64,000 bases of DNA from the NCBI GenBank assembly GCA_016191395.1, contig JACPOS010000003.1, forward strand, positions 1 to 64,000, read 5' to 3'. Of the stretch, positions 8,288 through 16,582 are shown one piece after another. Positions within the stretch are counted from its first letter, which is position 1; every line of letters begins with the position of its first letter. Both the position numbers and the translations under genes were made by a program. The notes beneath the pieces are model-generated. The model had not been told where the DNA came from, searched no databases, and saw nothing but the letters and a program-made list of their open reading frames with translations. The DNA comes from Chloroflexota bacterium. Its GTDB lineage: Bacteria; Chloroflexota; Limnocylindria; Limnocylindrales; CSP1-4.

Positions 8288-8370
8288 CCCCATGTGCCAC
8301 ATCGGCCCCGACTTGACCGGCACAAGCGACGACTGTCCAGTCGGGCGGTTCTTCGAAGCCATTGCTAGAG

Positions 8371-8443
8371 CGCCCCCGGACGGACTCGAACCGCCGACGC
8401 CAGCCTTAGGACGGCTGCGCTCTGTCCACTGAGCTACGGGGGC
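8371..8443 (-). tRNA. tRNA-Arg (anticodon CCT)
   Basis: Read on the minus strand, the 73 bases fold into a full cloverleaf: acceptor GCCCCCG/CGGGGGC with discriminator G, D-arm TAGCTCAGTGG, anticodon stem CAGCC/GGCTG with loop GTCCTAA giving anticodon CCT, and T-arm with GTTCGAGTC. It decodes AGG, a rare arginine codon in this high-G+C genome. CCA is not encoded. Confidence 0.93.
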
Positions 8444-8474
8444 GCGGACCTGATCGTACCCGACGGCGTGTACG

Positions 8475-8798
8475 ATGCCGGGCGTGCCTCCCCTCCCCGA
8501 TCTGATCCTGTATGCGCGCCCCGGATGCCACCTGTGCGAGGAGGCGCGCGAGGCGGTGAGGCTGGTCGTCGATGACCGCCGTGCGCGGGGGCTCGCGGTC
8601 CCGGAGGTCGTGGAACGCAACATCGAGGACGACGACGAGCTGCATCGTCGATACCTGGAGCGCATCCCGGTGATCGAGATCGGCAGCCAGTGGGTGGAGC
8701 TCATCGTCACGGTGGGCAAGGTGCGGCGACTGCTGAACGAGACCCTCGGTGATGGGTCCGCGCCCGCCGGTCTCGGCGCCGCCGAGCCGCGCGCCTGA
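8475..8798 (+). CDS. glutaredoxin-family protein (DUF836-like)
   Basis: A 107-residue thioredoxin-fold protein. LILYARPGCHLCEEAREAV carries the redox CxxC motif (Cys-His-Leu-Cys) at the start of helix 1. The cis-proline is in RIPVIEIGSQWVEL, as in the DUF836/glutaredoxin group. It is followed at a one-base TGATG overlap by the ccdA frame, so it belonged to a thiol-redox or cytochrome c maturation operon. As ccdA is broken here, its partner may be lost. Confidence 0.82.
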   Translation: MPGVPPLPDLILYARPGCHLCEEAREAVRLVVDDRRARGLAVPEVVERNIEDDDELHRRYLERIPVIEIGSQWVELIVTVGKVRRLLNETLGDGSAPAGLGAAEPRA

Positions 8799-9625
8799 TG
8801 ACGCTCACGGTCGCGCTCGCGCTCGGCGCCGGCCTGCTCAGCTTCCTCTCCCCGTGCGTCCTCCCGCTCGTGCCCGCGTACATCGGCCAGCTGTCCGCCG
8901 TCGCGGTGGTTGGTCGGTCCGAAGGTCAGCGGTCACGCTGGCTCGAGGTCCGCCACGCCCTCGCCTATGTCGTCGGGTTCGGTGCCGTCTTCACCGTCCT
9001 CGGGATCACGGCGACGTACGCCGCAGGCCCGCTGTTCGACTACCTCCCGATCCTGCGGCAGGTCGGTGGCGTGCTGCTCATCGTGCTCGGCTTGAATCTC
9101 GCGGGCGTGCTGCGAATCCCGGCCCTGGGCCGCACCTGACGGCCGCTGGAGGCCGGGGCGGCCAACTCGGTGGCAGCCTCCACCGGCACCATGGCGCTCG
9201 CGGCCCCGCCCCGCCCCGCCGGCCGTGCCGAGATGGGAGCGCGGTTCGGCGATCGACTCGGTGGGCGCCTCGTCGGGACTCGCGGGGGCTGGCTGGCCTC
9301 GTTCGGGCTCGGTGCGATCTTCGCGATCGGCTGGACGCCGTGCGTCGGCGTGATCCTCGGCGGGATCCTCACGCTCGCCGCCACGAGCAGCTCCGCGGTC
9401 GAGGGCGCGATCCTCCTCGTCGCGTATACGGCCGGCCTCGGGATCCCATTCGTGGCCATCGCTCTCGCGTACGACAGGGCACCGCGGCTGCTCACTCCCC
9501 TGCTCCGACGCGGCAGGCTGGTCTCGGCGATCGGCGGCGCGCTGGTCGTGGCGATCGGCGTCGCCATGCTCTTCAACTGGCTCGCGCTCCTGCCGCAGTT
9601 CGTGCCGTTCAACACCAGGATCTGA
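8798..9625 (+). pseudogene. ccdA: ccdA-type thiol-disulfide transporter interrupted by an in-frame TGA
   Basis: The frame encodes CcdA/DsbD-core: LLSFLSPCVLPLVPAYIG (first redox Cys and the SPCVLPL signature), several transmembrane helices, then a TGA at 9137. The same frame continues at once with RPLEAGAANSV and the second half, including FAIGWTPCVGVILG (second redox Cys) and VAYTAGLGIPF, to a stop at 9623. No base is lost; one nonsense codon, most easily from TGG or CGA, divides the gene. TGA ends most genes here, so recoding is unlikely. Either a true pseudogene or a base error. It would have carried electrons across the membrane to extracellular thioredoxins. Confidence 0.8.
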
Positions 9626-9632
9626 GCGCCGC

Positions 9633-9890
9633 GTGAGTGAACCTACCCTGCCGCCCCCCGGCGACGCCGTGGCGTCGGCCCGTTCAGCCTGCGCCAGGTC
9701 ACGTTCGCGATCCTGTCGATGATGGGGCCCGGTGCAGACGTCACCGGCGCGATCTTCCACGCCTACAAGGTGTTTGCGCTGCCGACCCAGTTCTTCATCG
9801 ACACCAACGGCGTGATCGTGCAGGTCGTCAACGGCCCGCTCGATGAGGCCCGCGCCGCTCAGCTCATCGAGTCGATCCTGCCGCCCCGTG
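9633..9890 (+). pseudogene. TlpA/ResA-like thioredoxin remnant
   Basis: Follows ccdA, as TlpA-type thioredoxins often do. A GTG start gives SEPTLPPPGDA. A neighbouring frame gives the membrane-anchor beginning GVGPFSLRQVTFAIL, and from about 9740 the C-terminal thioredoxin part reads IFHAYKVFALPTQFFIDTNG with the cis-Pro and then [17 protein letters not shown]. The middle with the CxxC site is absent and the frame shifts, so this is a deletion-shortened, dead gene. Its end overlaps the opposing aminotransferase gene. Confidence 0.65.
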
Positions 9891-11229
9891 AGTCGCCCAG
9901 CGCCGTCCCGGCCTGCTCCTGGCTCGAGCGCAGCTCCGTCAGCACGGCATCGACCGTCTCGACAAGCCGGTCCGCATCCCCCCCGGAGAACACCATCGGC
10001 GGCTTGATCTTGATCACGTTGTGATCCGGGCCGTCCGTGCTGAGCAGAACGCCACGCGCGGCAGCACGATTCACGAGCTCGCTCGCGAGCGCGGCGTGGG
10101 GATCGCGGGTGGCGCGATCGCGGACGAGCTCGAAGCCCACGAACAACCCGACCCCTCGGACGTCGCCGATCGACACGTGATCGGCCTGGAGCTCGCGCAG
10201 TCCGCCGAGCAGTCGCGCCCCGGTCACGCGAGCGTGCTCCTGAAGACCCTCGTCGGCGATGACACCGAGCACCGCGAGCCCGATCGCCGCCGACACTGGA
10301 TTTCCACCGAACGTGTTGAAGTACTCCATTCCGTTCGCGAACGCATCGGCGATCGCCCGGGTGGTGACGACCGCGCCCAGGGGATGCCCGTTCCCGATCG
10401 GCTTGCCCATGGTGACGATGTCCGGCCGGGCGCCCTGCGCCCCGAATGCCCACATGTCGGCCCCGACGCGACCGAAGCCCACCTGGACCTCGTCGGCGAT
10501 CGGTACTGCGCCGTGCGCACGACCCGCGTCGAAGAGCCCGGCGAGCCAGCCCGGCGGTGGGACGATCTGGCCCGCCACGCTCGGGATCGCCTCCGCGATG
10601 ACCGCACCGGCGGCGTGGCCGGCGGCGGCGCGTTCGTCGAGGACCGCACGTGATTCGCTGAGGTAGGCCTCCGCGACGCCGGCGCCGGCGCCCCGATGCC
10701 TGCCGCGATACGGATCCGGCAGCGGCACCACCTGGACGTCGTCGCGGCGGCCCGCGCCGCCCGGCCCGTTGAACTTGTACGGGCTGATCTCGACCAGGCG
10801 CTGCGTGTTGCCGTGGTAGGCAACGTCGACCGTGGCCACGTCCGGGCGCCCAGTGGCGGTCCGGGCAAGCCGCAACGCCAGCTCGTTCGCCTCCGAGCCG
10901 GAGTTGGTGAAGTACGCCACCTCGAGGTGCCCCGGCAGCAGCGCGGTCAGTCGCTCGGCGTAGGCCACGACCGTCTCGTGCAGGTAGCGCGTGTTCGTGT
11001 TCAGCAGCCGCATCTGGGCGATCCCGGCTTCGACCACCCGTGGATGGGCGTGCCCCACGTGGGCGACGTTGTTGACGCAGTCGAGATACTGCCGCCCGTC
11101 CGCGTCGTACAGGTACGCCCCTTCGCCCCGCACGATGTGCAGCGGCTCCCGGTAGCTCAGCGACAGCGATGGTCCGAGCAGCCGCCGACGCCGGGTCAGC
11201 AGGCTGCCGCCCGGCTGGATCGACGTCAC
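9859..11229 (-). CDS. class-III aminotransferase / AGXT2-like phospholyase
   Basis: A 456-residue fold-type I PLP enzyme of class III. Seen are [18 protein letters not shown] (substrate loop), [15 protein letters not shown] (phosphate cup), [10 protein letters not shown], the cofactor Asp246 in [12 protein letters not shown] and the Schiff-base Lys276 in [14 protein letters not shown]. The sequence pattern is closest to the AGXT2-like group that includes the ethanolamine-phosphate and 5-phosphohydroxylysine phospholyases. The GTG start overlaps the stop of an APH-type kinase by GTGA, giving a kinase-plus-phospholyase pair: the kinase would phosphorylate an amino-alcohol and this enzyme eliminate phosphate and ammonia. 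A plain transaminase role remains possible. Confidence 0.85.
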   Translation of the reverse strand: MTSIQPGGSLLTRRRRLLGPSLSLSYREPLHIVRGEGAYLYDADGRQYLDCVNNVAHVGHAHPRVVEAGIAQMRLLNTNTRYLHETVVAYAERLTALLPGHLEVAYFTNSGSEANELALRLARTATGRPDVATVDVAYHGNTQRLVEISPYKFNGPGGAGRRDDVQVVPLPDPYRGRHRGAGAGVAEAYLSESRAVLDERAAAGHAAGAVIAEAIPSVAGQIVPPPGWLAGLFDAGRAHGAVPIADEVQVGFGRVGADMWAFGAQGARPDIVTMGKPIGNGHPLGAVVTTRAIADAFANGMEYFNTFGGNPVSAAIGLAVLGVIADEGLQEHARVTGARLLGGLRELQADHVSIGDVRGVGLFVGFELVRDRATRDPHAALASELVNRAAARGVLLSTDGPDHNVIKIKPPMVFSGGDADRLVETVDAVLTELRSSQEQAGTALGDSRGGRIDSMS

Positions 11230-12227
11230 CGCGGCACCGCCGTTTCGAGCGCCGCCAGCAGCTCCCACGCCGGGCGCTCGGAGATCGTCAGGTACGGATC
11301 GCCGGGTGCAAGGCGCGACTGGTGCGCGCTCAGCGCGACGCTCGTGCACAGCCGCAGGGCAACGAGGTCGAGGACCACCGTCGCTTCAAGGGGCAGGAGC
11401 GGGAGCTCGCGTTCGAATCCGCGCTGGACGGCCGCGATGACTCCGATCGGGTCGGGCGCGTCCAGGGCGGCGTAGGCGGCAGCGACCGCGAGCTCGTTGA
11501 CCGTGATCGAGTGGATCGCGTCGCCGAGATCCAGCAGCCCGCTGATGGACTGGCCGCCGTCGGCGACGAGGACGTTGTTGTCGTTCGCGTCGTTGTGGAT
11601 GACGCCGTGGCGGAGCGACGGCAACGCGTGTGCCAATCCCCCGAGCCGAACCCGCCAGCGCGCGAGCAGCGCCGCCCGCTCGTCGTTCACGATCGCCGAC
11701 GCATGACTCGCGACAACCTCCAGCCCCCGCTGGGCATCCCATTGGAACTCGCGATGTGCCGCCGGATGATCGAACCGGGCGAGGGCACGTGCCGAGCGAC
11801 CCATGGTTGCGCCGAGGTCCTCGAGGAGCGCCGCCGACCGCGTCGCCGGCGGCACGTCGGCAAGCGGCCGTCCAGGCAGCCACCGCAGCAGTCGCGCGAG
11901 CAGCGGCCTGCTGTTCGGCAGCAGCGACCAGCGGACGATCAATGCCCCGGCGAGCGACGGGATCGGTTCCTGGCACGGAACGCCCGCCTCGGCGAGGACC
12001 GCCATCGCGGCGTGCTGCATCTCGAGGAACGCGGCATCCTCGGCAAGGTTGGAGATCTTCAGGACGAAGGCGGCCCGCCCTCCGACACGCACGGCGAAGT
12101 TCCGATCGCGCTCACTCGGAAGCGGGCTGAGGTCACCGCTGATACCCCAGGCATCGTCGAGGAATCGTGTCGCCTGCTCGATGTCGAGCGACGGCCGCGT
12201 CAGCACGGCCCCAACGAGGTCTGTCAC
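11226..12227 (-). CDS. APH-family small-molecule kinase (hydroxylysine kinase-like)
   Basis: A 333-residue kinase-fold protein of the aminoglycoside phosphotransferase type. FVLKISN holds the ATP-lysine, [14 protein letters not shown] is the catalytic loop (Asp base and metal Asn), and [13 protein letters not shown] is the DFG-like metal loop with Asp. There is no transmembrane segment. The next gene, an AGXT2-like enzyme, overlaps its stop. Homologous kinase and AGXT2-like units are known side by side or fused in other bacteria and act in sequence on hydroxylysine or similar amino-alcohols in animals. Substrate here is inferred only; antibiotic resistance is less likely. Confidence 0.82.
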   Translation of the reverse strand: MTDLVGAVLTRPSLDIEQATRFLDDAWGISGDLSPLPSERDRNFAVRVGGRAAFVLKISNLAEDAAFLEMQHAAMAVLAEAGVPCQEPIPSLAGALIVRWSLLPNSRPLLARLLRWLPGRPLADVPPATRSAALLEDLGATMGRSARALARFDHPAAHREFQWDAQRGLEVVASHASAIVNDERAALLARWRVRLGGLAHALPSLRHGVIHNDANDNNVLVADGGQSISGLLDLGDAIHSITVNELAVAAAYAALDAPDPIGVIAAVQRGFERELPLLPLEATVVLDLVALRLCTSVALSAHQSRLAPGDPYLTISERPAWELLAALETAVPR

Positions 12228-12230
12228 GGT

Positions 12231-12817
12231 TCACAGCGTAGCCAACGAGCATCCGGGCCACCATGGTCGCTGCCTGCGCCCGACGAGCCAGTACGTCTCG
12301 GTCACACCCTTGCCCTTCAGGTCCACCATCCCGCGCCGCTCGACGACGAACCCGCTCTCCAGCCGCCGGGCGAGGTCGGCGGAGACGTGGATCCGGCCCG
12401 CTTCCGAGGTGCTCTCCAGGCGGCTCGCGGTGTTCACCGTGTCGCCCCACACGGCGTAGGCGAACTTCGAGGTGCCCACGACGCCGGCGATGATCGGGCC
12501 GGCGTGGATCCCGATTCGGACCTGCCACCCGCCGGCCGCCCCGCGCTCGATCGCGAACGCCTGCATGCGCAAAGCCGCCTCCGCGATCGCCGTCTCGCCC
12601 GCCTCCAGGCGATCGATGATCCGCTGGGGGAGGACGTTCAGCAGCAGCCGCTGCAACCTGGCCTTCTCCACCTCCAGGTCGCGCAGCAATCGCAAGAGCA
12701 GCGTGGAGTTGGAGTCCTGGAACTCCTCCAGCTGCCGGATGTCCGACCCGCGAAGACGGTCTCCAGCGCCTCGTCGAGATCGATGTCGTCGCTGTGGCCG
12801 ACCGCCATACGGAACAT
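12231..12817 (-). pseudogene. decayed adenylate/guanylate cyclase gene
   Basis: The last two thirds read as a class-III cyclase: a coiled-coil LRDLEVEKARLQRLLLNVLP with the cyclase-linker RIIDRLEAGE, then IRIGIHAGPIIAGVVG, YAVWGDTVNTASRLES and GKGVTETYWL. Between ETAIAE and AALRMQ the part with both metal-binding Asp residues (family FADIVGFT ... GDAY) is missing. Upstream a different frame holds MFRMAVGHSDDIDLDEALE, a FIST-like beginning, joined by a one-base frameshift near 12745. Deletion plus frameshift make it inactive. Confidence 0.7.
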
Positions 12818-12843
12818 GCCTGCGACTGTAGCGCTGCGCCGCC

Positions 12844-13701
12844 TCAGACGGGCTCGAACCGATAGCGGTCGCGATCGGGCGTCAGGCGGCCGATCGGCGT
12901 CACCGGCTCGTGGCTGAGCGCGATGAGCCAGTCGTCGGCGGCAGCGCGCGCGAACAGCTCGCCCTTGACCTCCACGGAATCGAGCGGGAAGTCGTCGAAC
13001 GAGGTTACCCAGCGCGGGTTCGCGCTCCACGGGCGCATGCCGAGGTCGCCGAAGAACGCGAGCGTCCGGTTCGTCCCGCGCACCACGATCGCCTGGTGGC
13101 CCTTCGAGTGGCCGCCCGTCCGGATCACGGACACGCCTGGCAGCAGCTCCGTCTCACCGTCGACGGCGTCCTCGCTCCCCCACTCGTGGACGAGGCGCAG
13201 CTCCGGCTGGTCGTACGAGGCGACGATGCGGCTGTTGTCGTCGAGCGCGATCTCCCACTCGGCGCGCTGCGCAACGATCCGAGCTCGCGGGAACGCCTTC
13301 GACCCGTCCGCCCGAAGCAGGCCGCCGGCGTGGTCGAAGTGGAGGTGGCTCATGGCCACGAGGTCGACCGTCGCAGGGTCGAAGCCGGCGACCTCCATGG
13401 CCGCGACCACGGGCCTGCCCTCGTAGCGGCGCATCTCGCGAACCTTGTCCGTGACGCGCTCGCCGATGCCCGTCTCGATCAGGACGCGCCCCGCCGGCGT
13501 CTCCACGAACAGGCAGTTGAGCGCCTGGAGCAGCCGATGCTCATGGTCGATCTCGTCGGTGACGAGTCGATCCCACAGGATCCGCGGCACCGGCCCGAAC
13601 AACGCGCCGGCGTCGCTGCGGAACGTGCCCGCCTGGATCAGGGAGACGCGGGTCCCGCCTCCGAGGTCGCCCGACCAGTCGACCGCGTCGTTGGCCGCCA
13701 T
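12844..13701 (-). CDS. metallo-beta-lactamase-fold hydrolase
   Basis: A 285-residue MBL-fold enzyme. The signature MSHLHFDHAGGLL supplies the HxHxDH zinc ligands (about residues 117-122), a further His is in RTGGHSKGHQAIVV, an Asp in FFGDLGMRPW and the last His in ALSHEP. The two-zinc layout and the N-terminal ALNCLFVETPAGRVLIETGIG strand resemble the lactonase/AHL-hydrolase-like branch. No signal peptide is present. It lies seven bases after the stop of the dCTP deaminase gene on the same strand and may be co-transcribed. Substrate unknown. Confidence 0.87.
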   Translation of the reverse strand: MAANDAVDWSGDLGGGTRVSLIQAGTFRSDAGALFGPVPRILWDRLVTDEIDHEHRLLQALNCLFVETPAGRVLIETGIGERVTDKVREMRRYEGRPVVAAMEVAGFDPATVDLVAMSHLHFDHAGGLLRADGSKAFPRARIVAQRAEWEIALDDNSRIVASYDQPELRLVHEWGSEDAVDGETELLPGVSVIRTGGHSKGHQAIVVRGTNRTLAFFGDLGMRPWSANPRWVTSFDDFPLDSVEVKGELFARAAADDWLIALSHEPVTPIGRLTPDRDRYRFEPV

Positions 13702-13707
13702 CGGCGG

Positions 13708-15321
13708 CTACGTGCCCTTGGTGAAGTCGCGGTGGAAGGCGGAGGCGGTCGGCTCGGACTGGCCCTGGTACTTGGAGCCCAGCTCCTTGCTGCCGTACGG
13801 CCGGTCGACCGCGCTGGTCATCCGGAAGTAGCTGATCTGCCCGATCTTCATCCCGAAGTACAGGGCGATCGGCAGGTTCGCCACGTTCGACAGCTCCAGG
13901 GTCAGGTTGCCCTTCCAGCCCGGGTCCACGTATCCCGCGGTCGAGTGAATCAGCAGGCCGAGGCGGCCAAGCGAGCTGTTATGCGTTGGGATGAACGACC
14001 GTGACACCAGGAAGACGCCCCGTGGCGATGCGACCTCGATGCAGCGGACCGGGACGGATTCGACCTCACGCACACTCGTGATCGCACGGAACCGGTGGAA
14101 ATGCGCGCTCGCAACCTTCTGGCGCGCCAGCTTTCGCCTGACTCGGAAGACCGGTCGATCGGGAGTGAACTTGACTCGGAACTTCCCCCCGTGGTCGATT
14201 CCGTTCAACACGGCCCGACCGTATGACTTGACGGGCCTGAAACCAAGGCTTGCCGCGAGCTCAACCACGGCATCCGCCAGATCTTCGTTGATGCTGGTGA
14301 ACTCGCATCTCCCGGCCACGTCATCGGCGAAGCCATCTGTGTCCATCAAGCCTTGAAGGAGCGCGAGTCGCTGTGACGGACCGGCCTCAAGATATTGCTC
14401 GGGAACGTACTTCCCGCCGAGGAGGCCGAGATTTCGCAACCGGCTCGACAACGATCCGTTTCGCTCGAACCGGCCGTTGCCACCGTTTCTTGTACGGCCA
14501 ACGCCGCCGATCCGGTACAGGTTCGGTGCGTAGCCAACCGGCCGGACGGTGAATCCGTCGCCGCTGATCTGCTCGAGGACTTCTTCGTCGTACGAGGTAA
14601 TTTCCGCCTTGGTGGTCGTGCCATCAACGAGCCACGCGCCGAGGGTATACGGCTCGATCGGCAGATCGGCACAAGAGGGGTATTGAACTGGTCCTGCGAG
14701 CGGGACGTGGTGATTCCACTCCTCGCCAACCTGAAGGGTCCGGGAGATCTCGTCCGTCGTGCGAATCTGAATCCTTGCTCGGCCGTAGCGCCGCCCGTTC
14801 TTATCAATCGTGACCCATTGATGGTCTGCGTCCGCGATTACGTGCGCGCCATCGGAGAACAGCACCTCGCGGCACGGGCGATTGATCATGGGTGGAGTCA
14901 CAGCAACGATGGCGGTCGGCGCTCCGGCCTCGTCGAACACAAGATCGCCCGGTTCGAGCTCGCCCATGGTGCGCCAGCCTTGAGGTGTAGGCACAGGGGT
15001 GTCGAGCGCCAGGGCCTTTCCCTCGAGCCTCGCCACGAGGTCGTTCGGGAGCTCCGTCCATTCGAGCGTCTGGCCGAGGACGAACTCGCCCGGGTGGAGG
15101 ATGAACGGCTCGTCGTCCGCGATCGTGAGGAGCTCCGTGAGGTCCGGCTGCTTCTGGCGCACGTCGATATACGGGTAGCGGTTGTTCCGGAAGACACGGA
15201 AGCTACGGTCAAGGTGGAGGTCCACCGACGACGGCTGGAGGTCCTGCGGATCGTACGGGCGGATGACGATCTCGCCCGTCTCGATGGCGGCGCGGATGTC
15301 GCGATCGGAGAGGACACTCAT
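13708..15321 (-). CDS. dcd: dCTP deaminase precursor with an embedded intein
   Basis: The 537-residue product is a dCTP deaminase split by an intein. The two exteins (residues 1-102 and 449-537) join to a 191-residue enzyme of normal length: MSVLSDRDIRAAIE start, QPSSVDLHL, then RLEGK joined to SSLGRLGLLIHSTAG (active-site Ser/Arg motif), YVDPGWKGNLTLELSN with the catalytic Glu, and the YQGQSEPTAS tail. It deaminates dCTP to dUTP for dTMP synthesis. The insertion falls inside the most conserved motif, so the enzyme must depend on splicing. The start is placed at the second Met because the family begins there; an in-frame ATG lies at 15333. Divergent from the decarboxylase remnant. Confidence 0.92.
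   Translation of the reverse strand: MSVLSDRDIRAAIETGEIVIRPYDPQDLQPSSVDLHLDRSFRVFRNNRYPYIDVRQKQPDLTELLTIADDEPFILHPGEFVLGQTLEWTELPNDLVARLEGKALALDTPVPTPQGWRTMGELEPGDLVFDEAGAPTAIVAVTPPMINRPCREVLFSDGAHVIADADHQWVTIDKNGRRYGRARIQIRTTDEISRTLQVGEEWNHHVPLAGPVQYPSCADLPIEPYTLGAWLVDGTTTKAEITSYDEEVLEQISGDGFTVRPVGYAPNLYRIGGVGRTRNGGNGRFERNGSLSSRLRNLGLLGGKYVPEQYLEAGPSQRLALLQGLMDTDGFADDVAGRCEFTSINEDLADAVVELAASLGFRPVKSYGRAVLNGIDHGGKFRVKFTPDRPVFRVRRKLARQKVASAHFHRFRAITSVREVESVPVRCIEVASPRGVFLVSRSFIPTHNSSLGRLGLLIHSTAGYVDPGWKGNLTLELSNVANLPIALYFGMKIGQISYFRMTSAVDRPYGSKELGSKYQGQSEPTASAFHRDFTKGT
13978..15015 (-). other. class 3 intein with LAGLIDADG homing endonuclease
   Basis: A 346-residue insert between Lys of RLEGK and Ser of SSLGR. 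Block A is ALALDTPVPTPQGW with Ala1 instead of Cys/Ser. Block B is VIADADHQWV with His65 and Trp67. Block F is VPVRCIEVASPRGVFLV with Cys325. Block G is FIPTHN with Thr344, His345, Asn346, followed by Ser+1. Ala1 together with Trp at B:12, Cys at F:4 and Thr at G:5 is the WCT signature of class 3 inteins, where the block F Cys starts splicing by a branched intermediate. Residues about 124-140 (LGAWLVDGT) and 219-228 (LLQGLMDTDG) are the two endonuclease motifs with Asp131 and Asp227 kept. The G+C content looks lower than the exteins, in line with recent arrival. Confidence 0.9.
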
Positions 15322-15356
15322 CGGCGGAATCATCGCACGCGGCTACCCGGTCCGGC

Positions 15357-15966
15357 ATGTCCGAGCGCGACGAGCTCCTGCACCGAACCGCCGAGCTCGC
15401 CGGGGACTTCCTGGACCGGCTGCCGAGCAGACCGGTCAGCCAGCGCGTTGACCTGGGCGCGCTTCGAGCGGCGCTCGGTGGTCCGTTGCCGGCCGGCCCT
15501 GGCGACCCGCGGGCGGTGATCGAGGTGGTCGCGCGAGACGCCGAGCCCGGCCTCGTCGGCACCGCCGGGCCGCGGTATTTCGGCTTCGTGATCGGTGGCG
15601 GGGTGCCCGCCGCCCTGGCCGCGGACTGGCTCGCGAGCGCCTGGGACCAGAACGCTGCGATGTACATCGAGACCACCGGCGGCGAGCGCGATCCCTACAA
15701 CTGGGTCGCGGAATCCTCCCGGCGGGCGCGCGGATTCCCGATCTACGCGGCGTTGCGGTCGCTGGGGCGGTCAGGGCTCGCGGACATGATCGACCACTGC
15801 TGCACGCTGGCGCGCCGGATGGCGGATCGGCTTCGTGCCGCAAAGGACGTGGCGATCCTCAACGACGTCGTCCTCAACCAGGTCCTGGTGCGATTCTCGC
15901 CTCCGGGCGGCGCCGACGCGGCCGCCACGGACGACTTCACTCGCAAGGTGATTGCCGCGGTCCAAC
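15357..15966 (+). pseudogene. PLP-dependent group II decarboxylase, internally deleted and truncated
   Basis: The frame begins like a group II (DDC/Gad-type) amino acid decarboxylase: LAGDFLDRLPSRPV, then GPRYFGFVIGGGVPAALAADWLASAWDQN. It jumps directly to the late region YNWVAESSRRARGFPIYAALRSLGR, the LADMIDHCCTLARRMADRL helix and ILNDVVLNQVLVRF. The central PLP domain with the cofactor Lys is absent, and the C-terminus is replaced at about 15966 by an IS481-type fragment. The frame is open by chance through the deletion. The product cannot bind PLP. Confidence 0.75.
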
Positions 15967-16092
15967 GCCGAACGGCTCCAGGCGCTGCCGGCGTGGGTCG
16001 ACTACTACAACGTCGATCGAACCCACACCGCTCTCGGTGGCATCACCCCGCAGGCCGCGCTGGTGAACAACCTGCGTGGGAATCACAGCTAG
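15952..16092 (+). mobile_element. IS481-family transposase, C-terminal fragment
   Basis: In a frame shifted from the decarboxylase remnant, SNAERLQALPAWVDYYNVDR, then THTALGGITPQAALVNNLRG and a stop, matches the end of the rve integrase domain of IS481-type transposases (the YNxxRPHxALGG motif with its catalytic-Glu helix just before it). About 45 residues remain; no full element or terminal repeat is visible. It marks the point where the decarboxylase gene was broken. Its stop overlaps the opposing nrdR stop by four bases. Confidence 0.7.
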
Positions 16093-16562
16093 TGCGCGGG
16101 CTTGGTGCCCTTCTGCTCCCAGAGCGAGTCGACCTCGCGCTTGAGGTCCTCGAGGTCCTCGAAGCTCTGGTATACGCTCGCAAACCGGACGTAGGCGATC
16201 TGGTCCAGCATCTTGAGCTTGGCCATCGCGAGCTGGCCGACCTTGGATGACGGCACCTCGGTGATGCCTTCGCTCCGGAGCTGCGCCTCGATCTGATCGG
16301 CCGCGGCCTCGGCGGCGCCGTCCGGCACCGGCCGGCGGGTCAGCGCCTTGCGGAGGCCGTTTGCGAGCTTGTCGCGATCGAATTCCTGGCGGGTGCCGTC
16401 GCGCTTGACGACGAGGAGGCGCGCAGCCTCCACTCGCTCGTAGGTGGTGAATCGGGTGCTGCACGCGGCGCACTCGCGACGACGACGGATGGTCGCGGAG
16501 TCGTCGAGGTCTCGCGAATCGACCACCCGGGTGTCTCGCTCACCGCAGACCGGACATCGCAC
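16089..16562 (-). CDS. nrdR: transcriptional repressor NrdR
   Basis: A 157-residue NrdR, repressor of ribonucleotide reductase genes. The N-terminal zinc ribbon has two CxxC pairs (MRCPVCGERDT and RRRECAACSTRFTTYE), followed by the ATP-cone domain from about residue 46 (LLVVKRDGTRQEFDRDKLANG) and the VYQSFEDLEDLKREV end. Length is normal. The ATP cone senses ATP/dATP. Upstream (16583-16618) are palindromic GTGGT/ACCAC arms that could be its own operator. No reductase gene lies in this window. Confidence 0.95.
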   Translation of the reverse strand: MRCPVCGERDTRVVDSRDLDDSATIRRRRECAACSTRFTTYERVEAARLLVVKRDGTRQEFDRDKLANGLRKALTRRPVPDGAAEAAADQIEAQLRSEGITEVPSSKVGQLAMAKLKMLDQIAYVRFASVYQSFEDLEDLKREVDSLWEQKGTKPAH

Positions 16563-16582
16563 CGGTACTCGGACCTCCTCGC

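Noticed and set aside
8798-9625. Selenocysteine or TGA recoding in ccdA
   Set aside because: TGA terminates most genes here, the position is not a redox Cys site, and no SECIS-like hairpin is evident after it.
8933-10453. 506-residue minus-strand frame over the ccdA region
   Set aside because: Runs antisense to ccdA and out of frame with the aminotransferase; no recognisable protein features.
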